This document shows, piece by piece, positions 38,782 to 48,740 of a stretch of 64,000 nucleotides of DNA; the first letter of the stretch is position 1; every line of letters starts with the position of its first letter. Source of the DNA: CBDAUN01 sp965214875 (lineage in GTDB: Bacteria; Pseudomonadota; Gammaproteobacteria; Arenicellales; JAJDZL01). The notes beneath the pieces were generated by a model that saw nothing but the letters and a program-made list of their open reading frames with translations, searched no databases and was not told the origin of the DNA. The stretch lies in NCBI GenBank assembly GCA_965214875.1, contig OZ243980.1, positions 2,666,001-2,730,000 of the forward strand, read 5' to 3'. The translations under genes and the position numbers were made by a program.

Positions 38782-39268
38782 ACTGCTCAGCGAACCTGAT
38801 CGCGCCTGTCAATGCATGGGCGACCGTCTGGCTGCGCACCGACTTGCGGTCTCCATCGAATTGCATGTGATCTGAGTGCGCATTGCCGTTGCGGTCGGCC
38901 CACCCGAACCAGACCGATCCGACCGGCTTTTGCTCGCTGCCGCCGTCCGGGCCTGCGATGCCGGTTACCGATACCGCGATATCCGCATGGCTGTTGCTGA
39001 TCGCGCCAGTCGCCATTTCCAGCGCTACCGCGGCACTGGCAGCACCATGTTCAGCCAAAGTTGCGATGTCCACTCCAAGCAACTCTCGCTTGGCTTCGTT
39101 GCTATAGGTCACAAAACCGCGTTCAAACCACTGCGAGCTCCCGGGTATATCAGTAACCAAGGCGGCAATGCCGCCTCCCGTGCAGGATTCGGCGGTCGCA
39201 AGCTTGAGGTTTCGATCGGCAAATTTCGCTGCGACCTGCTGCGCAAGCGCTTGATACTCCGAACTCAT
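38771..39268 (-). CDS. pncC: Nicotinamide-nucleotide amidase (CinA C-terminal family)
   Basis: 165-residue stand-alone CinA-C enzyme that hydrolyses NMN to nicotinate mononucleotide. The nucleophile region LATAESCTGGGIAALVTDIPGSSQWF and VSVTGIAGPDGGSEQKPVGSVWFG are typical. In many gammaproteobacteria this gene lies between mutS/fdxA and recA; here recA is not adjacent and an M16 peptidase gene precedes it by 15 bp. ATG 39266-39268. Confidence 0.94.
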   Translation of the reverse strand: MSSEYQALAQQVAAKFADRNLKLATAESCTGGGIAALVTDIPGSSQWFERGFVTYSNEAKRELLGVDIATLAEHGAASAAVALEMATGAISNSHADIAVSVTGIAGPDGGSEQKPVGSVWFGWADRNGNAHSDHMQFDGDRKSVRSQTVAHALTGAIRFAEQFEH

Positions 39269-39283
39269 TTGAACGCGATCATG

Positions 39284-42127
39284 CTAGATTTGCGGAAAGA
39301 CGGGCAGATTCTGCTTGAACGCCTTGATGTTTTGTACAAGCTTGCCGCCAATTTCGACAGTTGCAGAAGGCAATTCAAGGTTTTCTCCGTATGCCTCTAC
39401 CGCGATTCTCGAGTTAATGTTGACATGAAAGATGTCTTTCACAAACTCGGCGAATTCATTGCGGTCAAGGTCGCGAACCGCTTGCGCAAAACGCTCTCTC
39501 TCATCGAAATCAAAATCTTTATTGTCAATCGCCCGCCAATAGCGGTTGGTTCGCTCACTGAGCGCTTTGTCGCGTTCCAAAATGCGGCTGATGAATCCAA
39601 GACGATGCTGCTCGAATTCAGTCTCCGGCATTTGCGCGACCGATTGGTGAAAGGTCGACAAAAAACCCGTTATCGCCTGATGCAAGCTCCCAGGCTCCTT
39701 ATCAGGCGACTGTATGACAAACATCAAACCTGGCACATCCATGACATTCATGCTGGAAGCAAATACCACATATCCGAGCTGTTGACGGGTGCGCAGTTCG
39801 GAGAAAAATGGAGAACGGATAATTTGCGACAGCAGCGCATATCTTGCACGATCCTCCATGTCCACACTATCTGCTTGGAAGTAGACAGATACCGCAGAGT
39901 CGCTTTCTTCGACTTGCAAATGTTTGATGAAAGGGCCGGTGTCCGGAAGATCGACAACACGCGATTTGCTGACCGCGGCAACTTGGGAGCCGTCAATGAC
40001 GGCTTCTTCTATCAGCACCCCCATAGAGATGGCGGACTCTTTTGTCAGGTTGCCGTGGGATATGGCGACGACTTGAATCTGCTCTAGAAACTCGCGAGCA
40101 AATGCTTTAAGATCGGCCAAATCGATGCTTTTCAGCGCTTGCAAGGATTCTTCATCGGTCCAATACGGTGTTAGGATCATTTCATACATTTCGGCAATCG
40201 CTTGGTCGTAAGCGCTTTGCTTCGATTCATTTTCGATATCCTTGATGGCATCTGCCCGATGGCGCTCGAAATCTTCCTGGTTCAGATCTGGATTCTCAAA
40301 GGCGCCTAGCACTGTTTCAAGCAGTACATCCTGATTGTCGCTGTAGCCGGAAAGCCTTACCGAAATGCCTCGCGAATGAGGATACAGCTCATATCCCAGC
40401 CCTGCGAGCAGTGCCGGGTAGCTAAATTCATTCAGCTGTTCGTTAAGCGCATCTGTGTAAAGCGACAGCAACGCCGAATTCCTCGCTCCGGTTCGGCTTG
40501 CAGGCGATCGGATGCTGAAGTAGAAGTTGGCTCGCGGGACATTGAACGAGGTATCGGTATGGTGCCAGAGCCGGAATCCGTCTTCAGCGCGAACCAGCGC
40601 CGGCTCTTGCTGATCACCTGCTGCAACGATTTGAAGGTCGTCCGGTATAAATCTGTTCGGTTCTGGCAAGCGCATCGTTCCATCTAGCAAGGACGATGTC
40701 CAGTCAAGCAGCATTGCGTCAGTTATGGATGCCAAGGAATAGTTCGCTTCGACAATCTCAGTTATGGAGTCGGTTTCCATGCCCGGCGAAGTGAGCACGA
40801 CCATCACATTGTCCGGTGTCAACTTTGCTAGCAGACGCTCAATGAGCATTGGATCAAAAGACTCCTGGACATAGAGCGCACGCAGCATCTGCTCGACCGG
40901 GTAGTTCGGCAAAATATCGGCAAGGTAGGTAACATACTGTCTTGGGCTATCCGGCTCGATGAACCTGAAATCGATCTCATCAAGCGACTTTTGTTCGTCA
41001 TAGCGCCACCTTTCGATGCCGCTGCTGCGTACCAGATCGATGTAGTCGAACACTCGGTCAGCCACCTGATTCCATTGAGCCAAACCGGAGTCTGTCAGCG
41101 AGATGACTATGCTGTAGGTCCCGCTGCCATATGAATGCAGCCCGCGCGAAGCGTACAATCCGTCTGCGAATCCGAGATCCTTCAGGCGCGAAAGCAAACT
41201 CCCAGCGCCTTCGTGGCCGATGAGGTTCGAAATATAGCTGTCTGGACGCTCGCGCCAATGCGGCTGCAAATCGAAGGCTGGAAACAGCATGCGCATAGTC
41301 GGGTTATTCTCGTCGGTCTTGACCTTGAGCACGGCAGGCAAAGTTCCGGGCACGATGAGCGGTTCATCTGTGGCCGGCTTGGCGATGTCGCTGTTCGCCA
41401 CATCCGAAAAATACATGGTTGCCCACTGCTGAAGCTTGTCTAGCGGGTGCGGACCGATTAGCACTAGACTCATGAGGTTGGCGCTGTAGTACTGATTGAA
41501 GAAATCGACGAGATCCTTGCTCACGTCGCCGCCGAGCGATTCGCGGTTGCCGGCGATGAATTTGGCGGCGGGGTGATCGGGGTTGAATAGCGTCTTCATC
41601 GCTGACCAGCGCATGCCGGAGTCGCTTTGCTTGCGGATGACGAATTCGGCATGCACGGCTTCACGTTCCCGCTCGACAAACTCGCTGGTCAGCTGCGGGT
41701 CAATAAAAAACTGAGCGAATCGGTCTAGCGCGTTTTCGAAGGCGCCTGGTTCAATGCTAAAGTTGTAGTTGGTGCGCTCGATAGAGGTGTAGCCGTTGGC
41801 ATCGCCTCCGTTTTGGGTTACGACAGAGCGAAATTCGTCGACAACAGGATATTTTTCGGTCTTGATGAACAGCATGTGTTCAAGAAAGTGGGCGATGCCA
41901 GGCCGGTGTTCAAAATCATCGCCACCGCCAATCTGAATACTAAGCGCCGCCGCCGCCACATCGGATTCGGCATCCGAGATGGCAAGCACTCGCATTTGAT
42001 TATCCAGTGTAAACGCACGGTACTCACGATGGTCGTTGGGGCTTTTTTCGATTTCTGCGCGGGCGGAAACCGCGAGTAGCAGAACGAGTGCTGCTGCTAC
42101 GAACTTTATCCACAATGATTTGAACAC
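39284..42127 (-). CDS. M16 family zinc metallopeptidase (insulinase/pitrilysin-like)
   Basis: About 947-residue exported peptidase. An N-terminal signal peptide (FVAAALVLLLAVSARA) follows the preferred GTG start at 42125-42127, which has an AAGGTGAA box just upstream; an ATG at 42175 lacks this. The inverted zinc motif HxxEH is in HFLEHMLF near residue 90, with the distal zinc-binding Glu in a later EREREAVHAEF segment. Four M16-like repeats make up a pitrilysin/protease III-type molecule. Probable role: periplasmic degradation of small peptides. Operon with pncC and thpR. Confidence 0.9.
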   Translation of the reverse strand: MFKSLWIKFVAAALVLLLAVSARAEIEKSPNDHREYRAFTLDNQMRVLAISDAESDVAAAALSIQIGGGDDFEHRPGIAHFLEHMLFIKTEKYPVVDEFRSVVTQNGGDANGYTSIERTNYNFSIEPGAFENALDRFAQFFIDPQLTSEFVEREREAVHAEFVIRKQSDSGMRWSAMKTLFNPDHPAAKFIAGNRESLGGDVSKDLVDFFNQYYSANLMSLVLIGPHPLDKLQQWATMYFSDVANSDIAKPATDEPLIVPGTLPAVLKVKTDENNPTMRMLFPAFDLQPHWRERPDSYISNLIGHEGAGSLLSRLKDLGFADGLYASRGLHSYGSGTYSIVISLTDSGLAQWNQVADRVFDYIDLVRSSGIERWRYDEQKSLDEIDFRFIEPDSPRQYVTYLADILPNYPVEQMLRALYVQESFDPMLIERLLAKLTPDNVMVVLTSPGMETDSITEIVEANYSLASITDAMLLDWTSSLLDGTMRLPEPNRFIPDDLQIVAAGDQQEPALVRAEDGFRLWHHTDTSFNVPRANFYFSIRSPASRTGARNSALLSLYTDALNEQLNEFSYPALLAGLGYELYPHSRGISVRLSGYSDNQDVLLETVLGAFENPDLNQEDFERHRADAIKDIENESKQSAYDQAIAEMYEMILTPYWTDEESLQALKSIDLADLKAFAREFLEQIQVVAISHGNLTKESAISMGVLIEEAVIDGSQVAAVSKSRVVDLPDTGPFIKHLQVEESDSAVSVYFQADSVDMEDRARYALLSQIIRSPFFSELRTRQQLGYVVFASSMNVMDVPGLMFVIQSPDKEPGSLHQAITGFLSTFHQSVAQMPETEFEQHRLGFISRILERDKALSERTNRYWRAIDNKDFDFDERERFAQAVRDLDRNEFAEFVKDIFHVNINSRIAVEAYGENLELPSATVEIGGKLVQNIKAFKQNLPVFPQI

Positions 42128-42485
42128 GGGTTCACCTTCTAGTTTAGAGTTGAATAAAAGCAACAGTATAGACACAACGCGGGAGCGTTAGTTTCGATTT
42201 GGCTTGATTCGGCACCAGGGTGGCGACTAAATAGGAGCAGGAATGTACAACCGGCGCAATGCCTCTGTCTCGCATCTTCGCTTGGAATAGTTGGCATCCC
42301 TGCGAGATAGATCGGATTTTCGAGAGTGCGCCAACTTCTCAACTACAATTATTGATCAACAAATGATGCCAAAAGAATATTTCGCTGGAAAACGACTCAA
42401 TTGCGTTCAAGCAGCAGAGGTCCGATTTCATATCAAAACCTGCTATGACGCAACTTGACAATATCGCCTGTAACAGGTCCGCTTA
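42128..42485. other. Divergent spacer between M16 peptidase and manC
   Basis: About 358 bp, AT-rich, without a convincing gene. It must contain both promoters; a TTGACA-like -35 hexamer occurs near 42455 but a matching -10 would fall inside manC, so I do not call it. Confidence 0.4.
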
Positions 42486-43898
42486 ATGCTGGCAAAGCCA
42501 AAACCAATAATTCTCGCTGGTGGGACCGGCACACGCCTTTGGCCTCTTTCCAGAACTGAGTTGCCAAAACAATTTCTTCATTTGGGCGGCAGTAAATCGC
42601 TTCTTCAACAAACTATCGAAAGACTTGACCAAGCATGCTTCGGTCCGCCCGTGATTATTTGCAATGAAGCGCATGAATCGGTCGTGGAGTCTCAATGTCA
42701 AAACAGTCTTGCTTCCGCCGGCACCATTGTTTCGGAACCGTTCCCTCTTGGTACAGCTGGAGCAATTGCCATGTCGGCAATTCTGGAGCAAAAACAAAGC
42801 AAGCAATCGTTGCTGCTAGTAGTGCCAGTCGACTCCTACTTCGACAATACGAATAAATTTCTGGAAGCCGTCACTAATGCAACCGCCGCTGCGCAACAAG
42901 GCAGAATGATTATGTTTGGAACCTTGCCAAGTTTGCCAGACTCAAACTACGGTTACATCAAGCGTGGTTGTCACTTGCCAAATGATGTCTACGCAGTATC
43001 GTCATTTCACGAAAAGCCGTCACCCGAAATTGCTCGACAAATGATTCGAAGCGGCGAATACTTTTGGAATAGCGGCATCTTTCTTCTTCGAGCGAAGGAC
43101 TACCTGGCGCAATTGAATACATATCGCCCCGACATTTATGACGCTTGCTTTGAACTTTTCGAGTCGAAATATTTCTCATCTAATAAGGTCAGATTTGCAA
43201 ACAAGTCTTTGCTTTTTCCTGCTGAATCTGTCGATAAGACAGTCATGGAACATTCTGAGTCAATCGGCGTTAAGCCATGCGAGGGGGACTGGATAGATAT
43301 GGGATCATGGCAATCGCTGATTAAATCGCAAAATATGGATTCGGATGGAAATGCGATTAGTGGCAGTGTCGTTGCAAAAAATACGCGGAATTCATACCTA
43401 CTGTCGAATAGCCGCCTATTGTGCACGGTTGGCATAGACAACACAATCGTAGTCGAGACCAAAGATGCTGTGCTTGTTGCAAATAAAGATCACATTAATG
43501 AAATAAAGGCTTTTTCAGAGCAGCCGATCGTTCCGAATGCAGGCGGATCAAAAACCATTGAATCGTCCATGCACCCATGGGGTCGGTCAGAAGTCGCGAT
43601 TTCTGGAAAAGGCTATTTAGTGAAACGTCTTCATGTGCATTCAGGCCATTCGCTATCCCTGCAAACGCACCAGCATAGATCAGAAGTATGGATTGTAGTT
43701 AAAGGCAGTGCAATGGTTTTGAGAGGAAACCAAGATTTCTCTTTGAACGTCGGCGAGTCGGTTCATATTCCAGCAGGCACGCGGCACAGGTTGACTAATC
43801 ATGGCCCCGACCCTCTGGAAATTATCGAAGTGCAACTAGGAAACATCCTTGATGAGAATGACATACAGCGAATAGATGATCTATACAAAAGAAGCTAG
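42486..43898 (+). CDS. manC: Mannose-1-phosphate guanylyltransferase / mannose-6-phosphate isomerase
   Basis: 470-residue bifunctional enzyme of type II PMI. The N-terminal nucleotidyltransferase half has LAGGTGTRLWPLSRTELPKQF and FHEKPSPEIARQMI; the C-terminal cupin half has VHSGHSLSLQTHQHRSEVWIVV and HIPAGTRHRLTNHG, which bind metal for isomerase activity. It makes GDP-mannose for surface polysaccharide. Apparently single, with a glycosyltransferase gene about 8 kb away (52148). Confidence 0.95.
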   Translation: MLAKPKPIILAGGTGTRLWPLSRTELPKQFLHLGGSKSLLQQTIERLDQACFGPPVIICNEAHESVVESQCQNSLASAGTIVSEPFPLGTAGAIAMSAILEQKQSKQSLLLVVPVDSYFDNTNKFLEAVTNATAAAQQGRMIMFGTLPSLPDSNYGYIKRGCHLPNDVYAVSSFHEKPSPEIARQMIRSGEYFWNSGIFLLRAKDYLAQLNTYRPDIYDACFELFESKYFSSNKVRFANKSLLFPAESVDKTVMEHSESIGVKPCEGDWIDMGSWQSLIKSQNMDSDGNAISGSVVAKNTRNSYLLSNSRLLCTVGIDNTIVVETKDAVLVANKDHINEIKAFSEQPIVPNAGGSKTIESSMHPWGRSEVAISGKGYLVKRLHVHSGHSLSLQTHQHRSEVWIVVKGSAMVLRGNQDFSLNVGESVHIPAGTRHRLTNHGPDPLEIIEVQLGNILDENDIQRIDDLYKRS

Positions 43899-43964
43899 CC
43901 GGGGCACGCAAGATTTTCGCGCATGAAATCAACATCAGGAAAACTTGCACCTTTTTCAACTACT

Positions 43965-44741
43965 TTACGCTATTTTTGCATCTCGGCAGTCGTATCTTTG
44001 AGTGCTCAGTAGAGATTTGTCAATTTCGCGAACAGCTGCTAAATCGACTACCAGCAATGCTTCACCCCTACCGGCCTTGGCCAGTGCAATTGAATCTGGT
44101 CCGACAATAACAGAGTTGCCGCCATAGATCAGCCCGCCTTCGGTGCCGCAATAATTCGCATATGCGATCGTCATTCGGCTCTCAGCAGCTCTAGCCGGCA
44201 CGATGAAATTGGGAACATTGTCATAAATTTCCGGGTTGGCCGTTGGCACCAGAAGCAGTTGGACGTTTTGCTCTTGCAACACTCTAACGTGGTGCGCAAA
44301 TTCGACATCGTAACAGATGAGCATAGCTGTTTTGCATTGATCAATGCTGAAAGTCTCGTACGTGTCTCCAAACTCAAAGGTTGATTTCTCTTGTTCGCCA
44401 AAAAGCTGAATCTTGCGGTAATGGGAGACTTTTCTGCCATACTCATCGAAGTAGCTGGCACAGTTATGGAGATTGGAACCATCTGATTCCGCCCAGCCGA
44501 TTGCAATTCCGCATCGATATTTTTTTGTCAGTGCTCCCAGCCGATGCTCCCATGGCCCAGCTACCTGCTGGGCCATGGACTTGTGGAGTTCCGGCTGATT
44601 GTAGCCGGGTAGAAATAGTTCAGGAAAAACAATGAATTTTGCACCTGCCACCGAGGCAACGTTCAATTGCGTCGCAACAACATTGAACGCATATTCGACA
44701 TCCCCCTCAGGTGATGGGCCCTGATAGAGTGCAAGTTTCAT
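43965..44741 (-). CDS. Nitrilase-superfamily amidohydrolase
   Basis: 258-residue carbon-nitrogen hydrolase. The catalytic triad is visible: Glu41 (FPELF), Lys110 (HYRKIQLF) and Cys143 (LICYDVEF), plus the family segment RAAESRMTIAYANYCG. ATG 44739-44741 lies 7 nt after AGGAG; codons upstream of it to 44747 are less likely. It is the last gene of the gad-potGHIF-nitrilase operon, 19 bp after the binding-protein gene. Likely hydrolyses an amide taken up by that transporter (for example a carbamoyl- or acyl-polyamine), but the substrate cannot be told. Confidence 0.85.
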   Translation of the reverse strand: MKLALYQGPSPEGDVEYAFNVVATQLNVASVAGAKFIVFPELFLPGYNQPELHKSMAQQVAGPWEHRLGALTKKYRCGIAIGWAESDGSNLHNCASYFDEYGRKVSHYRKIQLFGEQEKSTFEFGDTYETFSIDQCKTAMLICYDVEFAHHVRVLQEQNVQLLLVPTANPEIYDNVPNFIVPARAAESRMTIAYANYCGTEGGLIYGGNSVIVGPDSIALAKAGRGEALLVVDLAAVREIDKSLLSTQRYDCRDAKIA

Positions 44742-44760
44742 CAACACACTCCTGTTAAAT

Positions 44761-45795
44761 CTATTTTTTCAACTCATTCCAGATGCGATCGTATAAAACC
44801 TGAACATCCTGCGGACAGCTCTGGACAAACTGCCCAGTCTGTCCTGCTGGAGGATTAAGTTCCGGCGCTTGTTTGATCGCATCGCTTGCTAGTGCCATCG
44901 CACCTTTGACACCGGATATGTAACTGGCAAAGTTGGTCACATCCGCCGCATTTTCCGGCTCCAACAGGAAATTGATGAACTTGATCGCATTTTCCCGATT
45001 CGGCGCATCTTTCAGAAGCACAACATTGTCCATCCAGTAAACGTATCCCTCTTTGGGGAACGCATACTCAAGAGAAGGGTTTTCGTTTCGAGCCCGCAAT
45101 CCAAAGCCGTTGTAAATCATGCCGACTTTAGCATCCCCAGAAACAAGCACTTCCTTCGCAATATCGGAACCAAATGATGCCCAGTGAGGTTTTGCCGCTT
45201 GCAAAGTCTCATTGATTTTCTCCAATTGCTCCCGGTCAGATGTGCACTGCGGAATGTCAAGATACATGGATACTAGCGCGATAACCTCGCCCTGGCTGTC
45301 CAACACATTGATTTTCCCACTCAACTCTGACGGCGGATCAAAGAGAATCGACAGAGTTCCAATATCACCCTGATATGCGTCGCGATTGACCATAAATCCG
45401 GTTGTCCCGATCTGGTAAGGTATCGAACTTTGTCGACCTGGGTCAAAGTCCACGTCAAGCCATTGTTCCTCAATATTTCCAAAGTTCGGCACCTCGGAAC
45501 GATCAAAGGTGTCAAGCATCCCTTCGCCCCGCATTATCTTGACCATATAATCGCCCGGCACAGCCACATCATATGAACCAAGTTTGCCAGCTTTCAGTGC
45601 CGCCAACAGGGATTCGTTGGAGTCAAACGTGTCCATGATCACTTCCACATTGTGCTCTTCAGCGAATTTATCGAGTAGTTCCTGCGAGATATAGTCAAAC
45701 CAGTGGTAAATCACCAACTTCCCGTCGGCAGCCGCAACACCCGCCGCCAAGGAAAAACTAGCGGCCGCAACCGCGGAGAATAAAAACTTGCGCAT
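44761..45795 (-). CDS. Polyamine-type periplasmic solute-binding protein (PotF-like)
   Basis: 344-residue binding protein with signal peptide (FLFSAVAAASFSLAAGVAAA) and the PotF/PotD opening LVIYHWFDYISQELLDKF. C-terminal part includes CPQDVQVLYDRIWNELKK. It is the fourth gene of the transport operon, after the ATPase and two permeases, and precedes the nitrilase gene. Overall similarity to PotF/SpuD proteins suggests a putrescine- or spermidine-like ligand; specificity is inferred only. Confidence 0.92.
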   Translation of the reverse strand: MRKFLFSAVAAASFSLAAGVAAADGKLVIYHWFDYISQELLDKFAEEHNVEVIMDTFDSNESLLAALKAGKLGSYDVAVPGDYMVKIMRGEGMLDTFDRSEVPNFGNIEEQWLDVDFDPGRQSSIPYQIGTTGFMVNRDAYQGDIGTLSILFDPPSELSGKINVLDSQGEVIALVSMYLDIPQCTSDREQLEKINETLQAAKPHWASFGSDIAKEVLVSGDAKVGMIYNGFGLRARNENPSLEYAFPKEGYVYWMDNVVLLKDAPNRENAIKFINFLLEPENAADVTNFASYISGVKGAMALASDAIKQAPELNPPAGQTGQFVQSCPQDVQVLYDRIWNELKK

Positions 45796-45828
45796 GGTAC
45801 ATGTACCTCTTAAGTTGTATTTTGGCTG

Positions 45829-46641
45829 TTATCTATTTTTCACTCCCATCCTACCAACCATATAGGACAGCGTGACAAGTGCTACCGAAACCAACAGCAG
45901 AAGCGTCGATATAGCCATGATGTTTGGCTTGATACCAAGTTTTACTGCACCGAAAATGGCTGTCGGCAAAGTTTCAACTCCCGCACCTTTTACAAAGTTA
46001 GTAATGATGAAATCGTCCAGCGAAATGATGAATGCCAACAGAAATCCAGAAATAATTCCAGGCATCATCAACGGAAGCAACACCAACCTAAATGCCTCAA
46101 ACTTCGTCGCATACAAATCCATAGCTGCCTGCTCGCACCTTATATCGATACCTTGCATTCGGGCTGCAATTGGCAGGTAGGCAAATGGGATGCAAAACAC
46201 GATATGAGCCACTAAAATCGACAAGTATCCAGTTTTAAATCCAATGGCAGAAAAGAAAATCAATGTTGCAACCGCAGTTACGATTTCAGGAACCATCAAG
46301 GGGAGACTGATAAGACCGAAGCTAATTGAGCGACCAGTGAATGAGCCGGAACGGTGCATAGCGGTTGCGGCGGCTGTTGCGATTGTTGTTGAAGCGATAG
46401 CGGCGCAAATTGCTATAGTCAATGAGTTGAAAGCGGCGGCTTTAAACTTTGGCGCCTCTACGCCAAAAAAGACATCCCAGTACCAGCGCAGCGACACCCC
46501 TTCCCAGTTGATAATGGAAGGACTATTATTAAAGGAATAGACCATCACTATGATTAGCGGCGCATACAACAAAAAAAGACACAGGTTGGTAAGCGGCAGA
46601 AAACCAGTGAAATGCCTCAGGTCATACCGGCTAGACTTCAC
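45829..46641 (-). CDS. ABC transporter permease, PotI type
   Basis: 270-residue inner-membrane permease. The GTG start at 46639-46641 overlaps the potH-like stop (GTGA). EAA loop: CEQAAMDLYATKFEAFRLVLLPLMMPGI. Six membrane helices are expected from the hydrophobic pattern. It stands 33 bp before the binding-protein gene. Confidence 0.92.
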   Translation of the reverse strand: MKSSRYDLRHFTGFLPLTNLCLFLLYAPLIIVMVYSFNNSPSIINWEGVSLRWYWDVFFGVEAPKFKAAAFNSLTIAICAAIASTTIATAAATAMHRSGSFTGRSISFGLISLPLMVPEIVTAVATLIFFSAIGFKTGYLSILVAHIVFCIPFAYLPIAARMQGIDIRCEQAAMDLYATKFEAFRLVLLPLMMPGIISGFLLAFIISLDDFIITNFVKGAGVETLPTAIFGAVKLGIKPNIMAISTLLLLVSVALVTLSYMVGRMGVKNR

Positions 46642-47543
46642 GATGCGCGCTCCCTGCTTTGTTGTCGTGCGTAGATGGTTAAGGAAATTAGAACCATCGT
46701 AAGAAGAATCATAGAAGCAGCGGCACCAAACGGCCAGTTGCCGGCATTGCCTTTGAACTGTTCCTCAATTAGCGAGCCAATCATGAAATTTTTTGCACCG
46801 CCAAGAAGGTCTGGAGCCAGGAACGCACCGAGGCTAGGCACGAAAACCAAAATACACCCGGCGATAATTCCTGGCATGACGCTTGGAATGATCACAGTGC
46901 GCAAAGCTGTCCATTTGGACGCGTACAAATCCGCTGCCGCTTCAGATAGCGACATATCGTAACGCTCAACGCTTGCATAGATTGGCAAAACCATGAATGG
47001 CAGGTAGGAGTAGAACAATCCGAGTTGAACGGCTAGATTTGTGTTGATCAACTGAAGGGGTTCAGCAATCACGCCCAACCACAATAAAAATTCATTTAGA
47101 GGGCCCGAATCCCTGATCAAAAACTTCATTGAAATTGTTCTGATAAGCAAATTTACCCAATATGGGATAGTAATCAGGAAGAGCCAAATCGTGCGATTTT
47201 TTCCGGCGCGCGTCGCAATAAACCATGCCGTCGGAAAGCCAATCACAAGGCAAAATACAGTTGCTAATCCTGCTTGCCAGATTGAACGCCAGAAAATACC
47301 GATGTAGGTCCATTCGATGATAGGAGGTTCGTCTCCAAACAGACCGCGATCAAGAAAAAATTGATCGTAGGCGGCGAAAGTAAATTCCCAAATCACGCCA
47401 CCCCGGAATTCCTTGGTGAGGAAAGAATAGACAAACATAATCCCCACTGGCACTACGAGAAAAAAACCTATGACCAACCATGACGGCAGCATGAGCGGTA
47501 TGCCGTACCCGGCATAAATGCCATTTTTGGTTTTCGTGTTCAC
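46638..47543 (-). CDS. ABC transporter permease, PotH type
   Basis: 301-residue permease, partner of the PotI-type subunit. N-terminus LMLPSWLVIGFFLVVPVGIMFVYSF and EAA loop EAAADLYASKWTALRTVIIPSVMPGI. Start is a GTG at 47541-47543, 17 bp after the ATPase gene. The predicted periplasmic loop at about residues 40-75 is long, as in PotH/PotB. Confidence 0.92.
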   Translation of the reverse strand: MNTKTKNGIYAGYGIPLMLPSWLVIGFFLVVPVGIMFVYSFLTKEFRGGVIWEFTFAAYDQFFLDRGLFGDEPPIIEWTYIGIFWRSIWQAGLATVFCLVIGFPTAWFIATRAGKNRTIWLFLITIPYWVNLLIRTISMKFLIRDSGPLNEFLLWLGVIAEPLQLINTNLAVQLGLFYSYLPFMVLPIYASVERYDMSLSEAAADLYASKWTALRTVIIPSVMPGIIAGCILVFVPSLGAFLAPDLLGGAKNFMIGSLIEEQFKGNAGNWPFGAAASMILLTMVLISLTIYARQQSRERAS

Positions 47544-47560
47544 TTTAAGCGCTGCTATTA

Positions 47561-48622
47561 TCAGTCGGCTAAAAGACGAGCGGCGTTGTTCTGAAAAGCA
47601 ATATTCACTGTCTCGTTGACCTCTGGCACCTCGACATCGTCTGAGTTGCGCATTCTCACGTTCACTCGTTGGTCTTCGGCTAAAACAACTTCGACTTGAA
47701 TATCGGTTCCCAGATATATGTGTCTGGCGACTGTGCCAGTAAGAAGAGAACTGCCACTTGAACCAATAACCAAGCGCTCGGGTCGAACTGAAAGATGACC
47801 TTTGCCAGTCTTTGAGCCTTGCGCGGCAGAGCTGACAACTTCTTGCCCGCCGGGTAATTCACAAACAGCTTTTCCCGCAGCAATCGACTTCACCAACACT
47901 GTAATCAGGTTTGTCTCGCCTATGAAATCGGCAACGAACTTGTTTTGCGGCGCTTCATAAATTTCCTTAGAAGATCCGACTTGCTGCAACTTTCCTTCCG
48001 ACAACACTGCAATTCGGTCGGACATGGTCAAGGCTTCCTCCTGATCATGCGTGACGAATATAAACGTAATTCCCATCTCATGCTGAATCTGCTGAAGCTC
48101 TAGCCGTACGGCCTGCCTAAGCTTAAGATCCAGCGCAGACAACGGTTCGTCTAGCAACAGGACTTTTGGGCTTGGCGCAATAGCGCGAGCAAGTGCCACC
48201 CGCTGCTGTTGGCCACCCGATAGTTGCGAAGGAAGTCTGCTGGAAAATTCGGTCAGTTGAACAAGATTCAGCACTTCTTCCACACGTCGTTTGACATCAG
48301 CCGCAGACTGTCCGAGTCTGTTCAATCCGAACATGACATTCTCCGCGACATTCATGTGAGGAAACAAGGCGTAATGCTGAAAGACAGTATTCACCGGCCT
48401 CCGGTTCGGCGGGAGAGGCGCTATGTCATCGCCAAACAACCGTATCGAACCCGTCGTGACATTCTCGAAGCCGGCGATAGCTCGCAAAAGAGTAGTCTTT
48501 CCGCATCCGGATGGGCCAAGAAGTGTAAAAAACTCGTTGTCCTCAACCGCCAATGTAACCTTATCCAAGGCGACGAAGTCACCAAATTTCTTCGTTACAT
48601 TTTGCAATTCTACGGCGATCAT
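47561..48622 (-). CDS. ABC transporter ATPase, PotG/PotA type
   Basis: 353-residue ATPase with Walker A GPSGCGKTT (about residue 35), signature LSGGQQQRVALARAI, Walker B LLLLDEPLSALD and FVTHDQEEALT, plus a C-terminal TOBE region. It begins 118 bp after the gad-like gene ends; that leader contains TGAGG...CCTCA, which could form a small hairpin. It is the first transporter gene of the operon. Confidence 0.94.
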   Translation of the reverse strand: MIAVELQNVTKKFGDFVALDKVTLAVEDNEFFTLLGPSGCGKTTLLRAIAGFENVTTGSIRLFGDDIAPLPPNRRPVNTVFQHYALFPHMNVAENVMFGLNRLGQSAADVKRRVEEVLNLVQLTEFSSRLPSQLSGGQQQRVALARAIAPSPKVLLLDEPLSALDLKLRQAVRLELQQIQHEMGITFIFVTHDQEEALTMSDRIAVLSEGKLQQVGSSKEIYEAPQNKFVADFIGETNLITVLVKSIAAGKAVCELPGGQEVVSSAAQGSKTGKGHLSVRPERLVIGSSGSSLLTGTVARHIYLGTDIQVEVVLAEDQRVNVRMRNSDDVEVPEVNETVNIAFQNNAARLLAD

Positions 48623-48740
48623 TGAGCTTGGAACCGGTCGAACAACGTTGACCGACTTAGAATCCTGAAACGGGCACCCTTTGGCGAGTCATTCAAGGAT
48701 TGTCCAATCTGAGGTGCCTATGCCTCAAAATTACAATAGC

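Noticed and set aside
42455..42486. TTGACA as -35 of a manC promoter
   Set aside because: The matching -10 position would fall within the coding sequence.
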